Positions 1 through 6,869 of a DNA stretch of 14,670 nucleotides are shown here, piece after piece; within the stretch, counting starts at the first letter, position 1; each line of letters opens with the position of its first letter. Both the position numbers and the translations under genes were made by a program. The DNA is from Alistipes sp. (GTDB lineage: Bacteria > Bacteroidota > Bacteroidia > Bacteroidales > Rikenellaceae): the NCBI GenBank assembly GCA_017380955.1, contig JAFOCZ010000031.1, forward strand, positions 1 to 14,670, in the 5' to 3' direction. The notes under the pieces are model-generated. The model was given only the letters and a program-made list of their open reading frames with translations. It did no database searches and was not told the origin of the DNA.

Positions 1-2699
1 AGTGAGTTGTACTCCTCGTTACCAATCTTAGCTGCGCAAGTATAGGATACTTTCCAAACACCGTTCTCATTAACTACTGCGTAACCATCAGGAATGTTTT
101 CAGTATAAAGACCCTTATTCTCGCTCTGGTCAGTCAATGAAGATGCAACCACTGATACCTCAACAGGCCACTCTGTAGAGCCCACTGTAACATCCAAATA
201 TACGCTGTGTACATATGCACCGCCCTCAACAGTAAGCGTACCCTTGTTTGCTTTCTTGCTTGGGTCCTGCATCCAGATAGCCTTATTGCCACCAGTACTT
301 TCAACTCTAGCGCCCTCCTTAACAACCAAGGTATTCATCTTGCTGTCACTGTTGAGGAACTGACGGATAGCACGATAAGTAGACTTCACAGTACCATAAA
401 CAGTAGCGTGAGAATCACCAATACCGCCGTTTGTGAGAACATCGATACCATAAGCCATAGAAGTACCACCGAGGTGCTCGATAGTTACGTTCTCTCCAAC
501 TGTAAGAATACCGTTAGTGCTGTTAGAGATAACTGAAGAGTATGCGTTCCAGCCTCTGTCGTTTGCGGCGCCAGTAATCTTCAATGTACCCTCGCCTGTG
601 ATGTTAAGAGTACCGTTGTTTGTGATAAGGGCATAACCTGCTGTAGAATTGTCGTAAGCAGATACGGTCTTGCCATTCAAATTCAAAGTACCATTACCCA
701 CGAACTTAACAGGCTCAGCGTTCTCGACGTTGCTGTTAAGAGTATAAGTGCGGTTATCAGCAAGATATACGATAGGTGAAAGGCTTGAGAATGAGCCACC
801 AGTGATAGTGATAGCCTCTGCAGCGAGATCATCTGAAGCATATGTGTAAATGTCGCCATTAACACCGTAGAAAGCACCACCGCTGATGGTAACCTTCTCC
901 ATATCTACCTTATTATCAGTACGACCGCCTGTCAAAGCGATATCACCATAGAAAGTACCATTTGTGATGTCGAACTCAACGTTCTTCATCTGGTTACCAT
1001 AACTGTAAGAGTAGATAGCCAATACGCTACCGCTATCCTGTGTGCCGTCAATTGCTGTACCAGTGAGAGTACCACCGTTTACGTTAATCTTGCCCTTAGG
1101 AGCAAAATCTGCTCTATTGTTTGGCAACTGAACCCAGATAGCACGTGAACCCACTACCTCACCACCGTTGATGGTAATCTCTGAAGCATTAGTCTCACTA
1201 CCTATCCACTGACGAATAGCAATATTTGTGTTGTTAACAACCTTACCACCATCAATTGTGAGTGTGCCTGATGTGTTGATAGCATAGAAAGCGTGAGCGA
1301 ACTTCTCGCCTACAGTACCTGCAATTGCCTCAACATTACCGTTAATAGTAAGGATACCGCCATTGTTGATAGCATAGTTACCCGCACCATAAGTAGTATC
1401 ATTCTCGCCTGTATAGTAGAACTTAACAGCACCGGTTGTAGACTTTATTGTAAGGTTACCATAGTTGTGAATCATAGCACGATTCAAAACATCTGTGCTG
1501 TAAACAAGGTTGTGCTCCTTAAGGTCGAGAACAACAGTCTTGTTGGCTGGAATTTCCAATGCGTAGGTGTATGTATTTGCACGTGTAGACAAAATGCCAG
1601 CGTTGATAAGGTCGCTAAGGTCGATGTCACCGCCCAATTCGATGTTAACATTATCAGCAGTCTCAAGTTTCTCGAACTGCTCAACCAAATCCTCTGCAGT
1701 GTCAACGATGTTGTAAGTCTCCTTTACGCCAAGTTCGTTGTCAACAGTAACCTTGATATTGCCGCCAGTTGTAAGAACATCACCCTTGATAGTAGTAAGC
1801 TTGTTGCGCTCTACAGAAATCTCGGTGTTGAATGAGTTTTCCTTGATAGTGCGGTTGTCCTGATCTTTTACAGTAAGAGTGAACTTCGCAGTGCCTGATG
1901 CTGGAACAAAGATATAGTCAGTGAAGAGGGTAAACTCTGCAGCATCCTCGCTATATGCCTCATAATACTCCTGAACGTATGTATATGTTACATCCTCTCT
2001 TTCAGCCGCATCGCTTCTGTCTGTCTCGTTAATCTTAGTATCAGCAACAGCATTGAATGTGCGATACATATCCTCAAGATAAGACATCTTAGCTGTTGTA
2101 GGCTCAAGACCTACCTTACGGATAGCAGCTATATCAGTAGCTACAACACGTACCTTAGCGAATGGACGCTGAAGTGTGATGTTGTAGTTTGTAGATTGTT
2201 CCTCGCCAAACTTCTTGATAATCTTAAGACCTGTGTAAGCATCGCGAGTCTCATCCATAGGCTTCCACATCTCATCGATAACAGTCACAGAATCCAAACC
2301 CGCCTCTGTGTAGTAGCAACGGTCAGCGGTTGTACCCTTCTCAACGATATCAGCCCACGCTGCAACACGGTAGTCACGACCAGGAGCAAGACGCACTGGG
2401 AATACCATTGAGCTGTTGTCAGATGGCTCTACGAAACGCTGGCAAGTGCTATACTGCACCTCATCAACGCCATTTACATTCTCAGTGCGGTAAATCTCGA
2501 GGATGTAGCGCAAGGTAAACTTGCTCTTATCAATATTACTTAAACCACCCTGTGCACTGTCGGCACGGGTTGCCTCAGGAAGTGAGACGGTGAGCATAAC
2601 TTCCTGCTCGCCACCCATAGCGACGTTCAGGTCGTCAGCATCGCGCTGGCACGATACTACAGCGAGTACCACTGCCAATAAAGCGAATAATTTTTTCAT
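1..2699 (-). CDS. Large DUF6562/fimbrillin-like surface lipoprotein with beta-solenoid repeats, C-terminus cut by window edge
   Basis: The frame from ATG at 2699 stays open for 899 codons to the window edge, so the C-terminus is missing. It starts MKKLFALLAVVLAVVSCQ, a lipoprotein signal with the acceptor Cys at residue 17. Residues about 30-310 resemble Bacteroidota DUF6562/Mfa2-FimB-type proteins: an early ATRAD stretch, TLRYILEIY, RDYRVAAWAD, and near residue 297 a VERNKLTTIKGDVLT segment like the fimbrillin V-RN-T-I-G-LLT motif. From about residue 320 the chain becomes a repetitive right-handed beta-helix-like region with many GTLTI-(N/D)GG turns. At the very edge, AKIGNEEYNS matches the start of an AKIG--Y-SL-EAI repeat known from long surface proteins, so further repeats probably follow. 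Likely role: outer-membrane or surface-anchored adhesin or host/glycan-contact protein. The function is inferred and no enzyme motif was seen. The assignment to DUF6562 is from memory of the family. Confidence 0.85.
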   Translation of the reverse strand, partial: MKKLFALLAVVLAVVSCQRDADDLNVAMGGEQEVMLTVSLPEATRADSAQGGLSNIDKSKFTLRYILEIYRTENVNGVDEVQYSTCQRFVEPSDNSSMVFPVRLAPGRDYRVAAWADIVEKGTTADRCYYTEAGLDSVTVIDEMWKPMDETRDAYTGLKIIKKFGEEQSTNYNITLQRPFAKVRVVATDIAAIRKVGLEPTTAKMSYLEDMYRTFNAVADTKINETDRSDAAEREDVTYTYVQEYYEAYSEDAAEFTLFTDYIFVPASGTAKFTLTVKDQDNRTIKENSFNTEISVERNKLTTIKGDVLTTGGNIKVTVDNELGVKETYNIVDTAEDLVEQFEKLETADNVNIELGGDIDLSDLINAGILSTRANTYTYALEIPANKTVVLDLKEHNLVYSTDVLNRAMIHNYGNLTIKSTTGAVKFYYTGENDTTYGAGNYAINNGGILTINGNVEAIAGTVGEKFAHAFYAINTSGTLTIDGGKVVNNTNIAIRQWIGSETNASEITINGGEVVGSRAIWVQLPNNRADFAPKGKINVNGGTLTGTAIDGTQDSGSVLAIYSYSYGNQMKNVEFDITNGTFYGDIALTGGRTDNKVDMEKVTISGGAFYGVNGDIYTYASDDLAAEAITITGGSFSSLSPIVYLADNRTYTLNSNVENAEPVKFVGNGTLNLNGKTVSAYDNSTAGYALITNNGTLNITGEGTLKITGAANDRGWNAYSSVISNSTNGILTVGENVTIEHLGGTSMAYGIDVLTNGGIGDSHATVYGTVKSTYRAIRQFLNSDSKMNTLVVKEGARVESTGGNKAIWMQDPSKKANKGTLTVEGGAYVHSVYLDVTVGSTEWPVEVSVVASSLTDQSENKGLYTENIPDGYAVVNENGVWKVSYTCAAKIGNEEYNS
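205..1480 (-). repeat. Two diverged copies of a beta-solenoid module inside the surface lipoprotein
   Basis: Two segments of the lipoprotein align to each other at protein level, at about 1480-1060 and 640-205, offset by roughly 845 bases (about 280 residues). Both open with a NYG/NNG-(T/N)LTI-type strand and pass through AIRQ(W/F). After a variable stretch both continue with KAIW(M)Q or RAIW(V)Q, then K-G-(T/I)-(L/N)-V-(E/N)GG. The copies are clearly diverged in sequence, so this is an old duplication and not a recombining tandem repeat. Boundaries are approximate because they were aligned by eye. Confidence 0.6.
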
Positions 2700-2747
2700 A
2701 CGATTTGTTAATTAAGTTAATAAGTGTTTGCTTTCGTAGTTCGGTAT

Positions 2748-2815
2748 GGTGTGAAACACCAAAGGTCGTAGTCCTAAACCCTGCAGAGGTATAGACAACG
2801 ACCCTATGCCACACC
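2748..2815 (-). promoter_or_regulatory. Structured leader segment with alternative hairpins upstream of the surface lipoprotein
   Basis: Read as minus-strand RNA, an outer helix can form between GGUGUG (2815-2810) and CACACC (2753-2748). It encloses an inner 6-bp helix GGUCGU/ACGACC (2803-2798 with 2769-2764). A second, local hairpin GGUGU-uuc-ACACC (2760-2748) uses the same 3' CACACC strand, so it excludes the outer helix. The element ends about 50 bases before the start codon. Mutually exclusive pairings of this kind are typical of cis-acting RNA switches, but I do not recognise a known riboswitch class, and compensatory changes cannot be tested from one sequence. Confidence 0.4.
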
Positions 2816-2995
2816 AACGCCAAGTAGTGGCGGATGTGGTAAAATAGTATAATTATGTTTTAGGCTAAAATGCTCGTAACTTATGGATTTACAGGTGCGA
2901 AAAATACCCACCCCGACGCCGAGGAGGTTCCAACATACACTATATGTGGAAATTACGAACATTCGATGTTTTCTGTTTTTTGCTTTACGATACCA

Positions 2996-3025
2996 CAAAG
3001 GTAGTAATTATTTCGAAAAAACAAA
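2996..3025 (-). promoter_or_regulatory. Bacteroidota-type promoter for the surface lipoprotein
   Basis: On the minus strand TTTG (3025-3022) is followed after 18 bases by TACCTTTG (3003-2996). This fits the TTTG / TAnnTTTG consensus of the Bacteroidota primary sigma factor, with spacing one base short of the usual 19 or so. Transcription would begin near 2990, giving a leader of about 290 bases. It lies downstream of the transporter terminator, so it would let the lipoprotein gene be transcribed on its own. Confidence 0.6.
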
Positions 3026-3117
3026 TAAAATAGAGGATAAATGTGGAGACTGTCCTACAGCAGAACTTGCTGATATCGAGGCTTTGAGAGCGATATATAT
3101 AATATAGGTAAACAAGA

Positions 3118-3147
3118 AACCCGAGTGAGGCACTGCTCACTCGGGTT
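3118..3147 (-). terminator. Hairpin terminator of the POT-family transporter gene
   Basis: A perfect 12-bp stem (AACCCGAGTGAG at 3118-3129 with its complement at 3136-3147) closes a 6-base loop. On the minus strand the stem is followed by a T-rich run, TTTCTTGTTT. It starts 37 bases after the transporter stop codon. This fits an intrinsic terminator that separates the transporter from the lipoprotein downstream. Confidence 0.85.
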
Positions 3148-3183
3148 AAAACGTATGGGTCGCGGTGACCCCTATATAGCGGT

Positions 3184-4719
3184 TTATGCGTTGGTAACGC
3201 GCTCCAACCACTTAACCATTCCAAGCATAATACCCATAGAGATAAGGCATACGGCGAGGAACACTGTCCAGCAAATCCAGATAGGTGCTGCGTTGTAGAT
3301 GAGTGGACCAATCCACAACAAGAGGTTACCAACGGCTGTAGCGCCGAGCCACAAGCCCTGGCACAAGCCAAGCATATGCTTTGGAGCAACCTTCGATACG
3401 AACGACAGACCGAGTGGCGAGATGAACAACTCTGCAACGGTCAAGAAGAAGTAGAGTACCAACAATACCCAAGGGCCTGACAACACAACGCCCTCGGCAC
3501 GTGCCTCAGTAGCAGATGGATAGCCCATAAAGTATGAGTATGCTGCGAGGAACACATATGCAGTACCTGCGATAGCCATACCGATAGCAATCTTACGAGG
3601 TGTAGAGATGTAGATGCCACGACGACCCAATGCGCTGAATACCCACATAATAACTGGGGTAAGCAAGATAACGTACAATGGGTTGAGGGCCTGCCAGATC
3701 TCTGGAGCAACGCTGTCAGACTTCACGAAGTCACGAGCAAACATCGACAATGATGTACCATTCTGGTGGAATGCAAACCAGAAGAAGATAGCGATAGCCA
3801 ACACTGCGAACAACGCATACATACGCTGCTTAATCTCTGTAGCAGCAGCCTTACGCTCCTCAGGAGTGTAGTCTACGTTTGTAGCGGCAGCCTTCTTCTG
3901 AGGTGTTGGGAAGCGCTTGCGTGTAGCGATGAAGATTGTGAGTGAGATGAGCATAGCGGCAACAGATGCGATGAACGAGTAGTGGATACCCTCGTTGAAA
4001 ATCTGAAGATAGTCACCACAGAAGGTTGCCATATCGCTGATAGGCTGAACACTTGACTCCGCAGCAAGGCGTGTGAGATTCTCGCTCTCGACACCTGTCT
4101 CCTGGAACTGGTGGCAGAGTGCTGGCAACTGTGCGTTGTAGAGCATATCGTGGGCCTTCAACCACCACTCACGCAACAATGGAGCAACGAAAGGTGCGAT
4201 AACACCACCTACGTTGATAAATACGTAGAAAATCTGGAAACCAGAGTCACGCTTCTCCTTAGCGGCCTTCAATGCCTCCTCGCCATTCTTGGCAGCCTCA
4301 GCCTCGAGGTTGTCGTACATCTGACCTACGATAGCCTGGAGGTTACCCTTGAACAGACCATTACCAAAGGCGATGATGAACAGTGCCAAGCAGGTGAGTG
4401 GCAACAACCAAGAGATGTTACCTGATGTTGCGAGAATAGGAATAGAGAGCAACACATAACCTGTTGCCATAACCATCAAACCCGCCATAATAGTACCCTT
4501 GTAGTTCTGGGTCTTGTCGGCGATATAACCACCTACCAACGCCAAAATGTAGATACCAGCATAGAAGAATGAGTAGATAAGAGAACTTGTCTCCTCGCTC
4601 AAACCAAACTTCGAGCAGAGGAACAATACGAGAACGGCGTTCATAATGTAGTAACCGAAACGCTCGCCCATATTGCTAAGAGCAGCTGCTAAAAGTCCTT
4701 TAGGATGTCCTTTGAACAT
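3184..4719 (-). CDS. POT/PTR-family (proton-coupled oligopeptide type) MFS transporter
   Basis: This 511-residue inner-membrane protein has about 12-14 hydrophobic segments. It carries the POT signatures: a GERFGYY motif at residues 18-24, FYVFINVGG at 164-172 (the FYxxINxG signature), and AELFISPLGLSFVSK at about 429-443 in a late helix. The family imports di- and tripeptides, or in some clades other solutes, using the proton gradient. Two points are unusual. The ExxERFxYY motif begins with Asn16 in place of the first Glu, which normally takes part in proton coupling. There is also a long, charged and then polar insertion at about residues 136-245. The start at 4719 is supported by the hydrophobic-helix layout and by MFKGHPKGL, a typical N-terminus of Bacteroidota homologues. 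It appears monocistronic, with a terminator 37 bases after the stop. The substrate cannot be deduced. Confidence 0.92.
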   Translation of the reverse strand: MFKGHPKGLLAAALSNMGERFGYYIMNAVLVLFLCSKFGLSEETSSLIYSFFYAGIYILALVGGYIADKTQNYKGTIMAGLMVMATGYVLLSIPILATSGNISWLLPLTCLALFIIAFGNGLFKGNLQAIVGQMYDNLEAEAAKNGEEALKAAKEKRDSGFQIFYVFINVGGVIAPFVAPLLREWWLKAHDMLYNAQLPALCHQFQETGVESENLTRLAAESSVQPISDMATFCGDYLQIFNEGIHYSFIASVAAMLISLTIFIATRKRFPTPQKKAAATNVDYTPEERKAAATEIKQRMYALFAVLAIAIFFWFAFHQNGTSLSMFARDFVKSDSVAPEIWQALNPLYVILLTPVIMWVFSALGRRGIYISTPRKIAIGMAIAGTAYVFLAAYSYFMGYPSATEARAEGVVLSGPWVLLVLYFFLTVAELFISPLGLSFVSKVAPKHMLGLCQGLWLGATAVGNLLLWIGPLIYNAAPIWICWTVFLAVCLISMGIMLGMVKWLERVTNA

Positions 4720-4778
4720 AGTAAAAAAGTTTTAGTTAGTATAATGTGTTAGTTTTAGTTACATAAATAATGTACTGC

Positions 4779-4813
4779 TTTGGACAAAGATACGAAAAAT
4801 CTTTGTATCTTTG
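4779..4813 (+). promoter_or_regulatory. Probable promoter of the branching-enzyme operon
   Basis: A perfect TATCTTTG -7 box lies at 4806-4813, with TTTG at 4779-4782 as a possible -33. The 23-base spacing is longer than the usual 19-21. Transcription would start near 4820, only about 15 bases before the ATG at 4836. No Shine-Dalgarno sequence is visible, which is normal for this phylum. Confidence 0.55.
4785..4792 (-). promoter_or_regulatory. Probable -7 element of the transporter promoter
   Basis: On the minus strand this reads TATCTTTG, a perfect TAnnTTTG -7 box, placed about 65 bases before the transporter start. No good TTTG is present 19 bases further upstream, so the -33 element is weak or absent. 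The box forms the left arm of a 9-bp inverted repeat whose right arm is the -7 box of the divergent gene. Confidence 0.5.
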
Positions 4814-4835
4814 CTAAAAATAAACCAAAAAATCT

Positions 4836-6869
4836 ATGAAAGAGCAAAATTCTAGACTGCCGATGGTCGAGGCCGACGAGTGGCTGCACCCGGTGGAGGA
4901 CGAAATAAATCGCCGCTATGCTATGTATATCAGCCGATTAGAGGATATCGAGAGGGCGGCTGGAACGATTGTGGATTATGCTAACGGACATCGTTATTTT
5001 GGTTGGCAGCGCGACGAGGTGATGTCGGGATGGTGGTTCAGAGAGTGGCTACCCGAGGCTAAGGATGTCTATATCTTCGGAGATTTCAACAACTGGCAGC
5101 GCACGGAGTTGCGTCTGCAGCGCAATAAGGAGGGTGTGTGGAGCATATTCCTGCCTGATGGTATGTATGCCGACCGCCTCACGGATGGCTCGCTCTATAA
5201 ACTTCATATTCACGGACATAACGGCTGGAACGACCGTATCTCGGCCTATGCACGTCGTGTGGTGCAGGATGAGGAGACCAAGAACTTCACCGCTCAGTTC
5301 GTCATCGACAAGCCTTACGACTGGAAGCACGATGATTTCCGCGCTCCGGGCATCGGCGAGTTGCTCATCTATGAGTCGCACGTTGGTATGGCACAGGAGA
5401 AGGAGGGTGTCGGCACATATGTGGAGTTCCGCGATGAGATTCTGCCTCGCATCAAGGAGGCGGGTTACAACGCCGTGCAACTTATGGCCATCGCTGAGCA
5501 CCCATATTATGGCTCGTTTGGCTACCACGTGTCGAGTCTCTTTGCACCATCATCACGCTTTGGTACTGCCGATGAGTTACGCTCGCTCGTAGACCGCGCC
5601 CACGAACTCGGCATTGCGGTGATTATGGACCTTGTTCACGCACACTATGTCAAGAACTTCAACGAGGGTATCAACGAGTTGGATGGCTCGAAGCACCACT
5701 ACTCGAAGGAGGGTGGTGCGGGTTACCAAAAGTATTGGGACTCTATGGTCTTCGACTATGGCAAGCGCGAGGTGGAGCACTTCCTGCTCTCGAATGCAAA
5801 GTATTGGATTGAGGAGTTCCACTTCGATGGTTATCGCTTCGATGGTGTAACCTCTATGTTGTACCACCATCGCGGATATGTAGATTTCGATTGCCGCGAG
5901 CGCTTCTTCGATGAGGGCGTGGACCGCGATGCTATAGTATACCTCACCCTTGCTAATAAACTTATCCACGACATCCGCCCCGATGCAATCACCATAGCGG
6001 AGGATGTTAGTGGTATGCCAGGTATCTGCGTTAAGCCCGAGGAGGGTGGCGTAGGCTTCGACTACCGCCTGGGTATGGCGATTCCCGACTATTGGATTAA
6101 GTTGCTCAAGGAGCAGAAGGATGAGGATTGGAATATCTGGGAGATGTGGTCTGTGATGACCAACCGCCTGCCTTCGGTGCGCACTGTGGCATATGCTGAG
6201 AGCCACGACCAGGCGCTTGTGGGTGATAAGACCATAGCCTTCCGCCTTATGGATAAGGAGATGTACTTCTCTATGGATCGTGCCTCGGAGAATCTTATGA
6301 TTGACCGCGGTATGGCGTTGCATAAGATGATACGCCTTATGACCATCACAACAGGAGGTGAGGCATATCTCAACTTTATGGGTAATGAGTTTGGTCACCC
6401 CGAGTGGATAGACTTCCCTCGCGAGGGTAACAACTGGTCGTATCAGCACGCACGCCGTCAGTGGTCACTTGCCGAGAATGGCTTCTTGCGCTACTCATAC
6501 CTTGCCGAGTTCGACAAGGCTATGGTTGAGGCGGTTAAGAAGTATGGCGTGTTGGGCGACGGCTATCCTTATAACCATATGATGGATGAGGTGAATAAGA
6601 CTATGGTCTACTCACACAAGGGTCTTCTCTTCGTTCTCAACTGGCACCCTACAGCCTCTATCCCCGATTATGAGTTGTGCGTGCCCTGGGCGGGTAAGTA
6701 CACCATACTCTTCTCTTCGGATGAGAAGCGTTTCGGAGGTCAGGAGCGTGCCGAGGTTGAGAGTGAGCACTTTACAACTACCCACGTCAGGGAGGATGGC
6801 TCGGAGTATTATACAATAAACATCTATAACACGTCGCGTACGGCGTTTGTCTTTAAATGGGAAGAGTAA
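4836..6869 (+). CDS. glgB: 1,4-alpha-glucan branching enzyme, eukaryotic (GBE1-like) type, GH13
   Basis: This 677-residue protein has no signal peptide, so it should act in the cytoplasm. It would cut alpha-1,4-glucan chains and rejoin them as alpha-1,6 branches. An N-terminal CBM48-like domain (about residues 60-155, with DVYIFGDFNNWQR) precedes the GH13 barrel. Catalytic residues are visible: nucleophile Asp336 in DGYRFDGVTSM, acid/base Glu389 in TIAEDVSG, and Asp458 in AESHDQALVGDKT. A C-terminal all-beta domain follows. Segments such as DGVTSMLYHH, MGNEFGHPEWIDFPREGNNW and RRQWSL are hallmarks of the animal/plant GBE1/SBE group (GH13_8 in CAZy terms), not of E. coli-type GlgB (GH13_9). 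The stop codon overlaps the next gene by 13 bases. Confidence in the reaction is high; the physiological glucan (glycogen or other) is inferred. Confidence 0.95.
   Translation: MKEQNSRLPMVEADEWLHPVEDEINRRYAMYISRLEDIERAAGTIVDYANGHRYFGWQRDEVMSGWWFREWLPEAKDVYIFGDFNNWQRTELRLQRNKEGVWSIFLPDGMYADRLTDGSLYKLHIHGHNGWNDRISAYARRVVQDEETKNFTAQFVIDKPYDWKHDDFRAPGIGELLIYESHVGMAQEKEGVGTYVEFRDEILPRIKEAGYNAVQLMAIAEHPYYGSFGYHVSSLFAPSSRFGTADELRSLVDRAHELGIAVIMDLVHAHYVKNFNEGINELDGSKHHYSKEGGAGYQKYWDSMVFDYGKREVEHFLLSNAKYWIEEFHFDGYRFDGVTSMLYHHRGYVDFDCRERFFDEGVDRDAIVYLTLANKLIHDIRPDAITIAEDVSGMPGICVKPEEGGVGFDYRLGMAIPDYWIKLLKEQKDEDWNIWEMWSVMTNRLPSVRTVAYAESHDQALVGDKTIAFRLMDKEMYFSMDRASENLMIDRGMALHKMIRLMTITTGGEAYLNFMGNEFGHPEWIDFPREGNNWSYQHARRQWSLAENGFLRYSYLAEFDKAMVEAVKKYGVLGDGYPYNHMMDEVNKTMVYSHKGLLFVLNWHPTASIPDYELCVPWAGKYTILFSSDEKRFGGQERAEVESEHFTTTHVREDGSEYYTINIYNTSRTAFVFKWEE

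Larger units (their letters stand above)
2700..3117. other. Intergenic region holding the leader and promoter of the surface lipoprotein
   Basis: This 418-base gap has no convincing gene. Short frames in it lack a family match, and its codons do not look like those of the neighbours. It holds the probable minus-strand promoter near 3025-2996 and then a leader of about 290 bases before the ATG at 2699. The leader includes the hairpin-forming segment at 2748-2815, a G/C-rich patch around 2910-2930, and a weak stem at 2930-2949. The 3026-3117 part is AT-rich and I see nothing definite in it. Confidence 0.55.

Noticed and set aside
205..1480. Possible CRISPR-like or phase-variable DNA repeat in the lipoprotein gene
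   Set aside because: The similarity is at protein level only. There are no short identical direct repeats with regular spacers and no simple-sequence tracts.
1293..1835. 180-codon plus-strand frame opposite the surface lipoprotein
   Set aside because: It lies antisense to the repetitive lipoprotein, whose frame is open throughout and has a signal peptide. The opposite frame has low-complexity content and no motif.
2883..3107. Small plus-strand frame in the intergenic region
   Set aside because: No family match or plausible start region. It crosses the probable promoter of the lipoprotein and its composition is not gene-like.
3154..3175. Small hairpin GGGTC/GACCC just after the transporter stop
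   Set aside because: Only 5 bp, with no T run after it. The 12-bp hairpin at 3118-3147 is the better terminator.
5577..6449. 290-codon open frame on the minus strand inside the branching-enzyme gene
   Set aside because: It is fully antisense to a well-conserved GH13 gene, has no recognisable domain, and is a by-product of the codon use of that gene.
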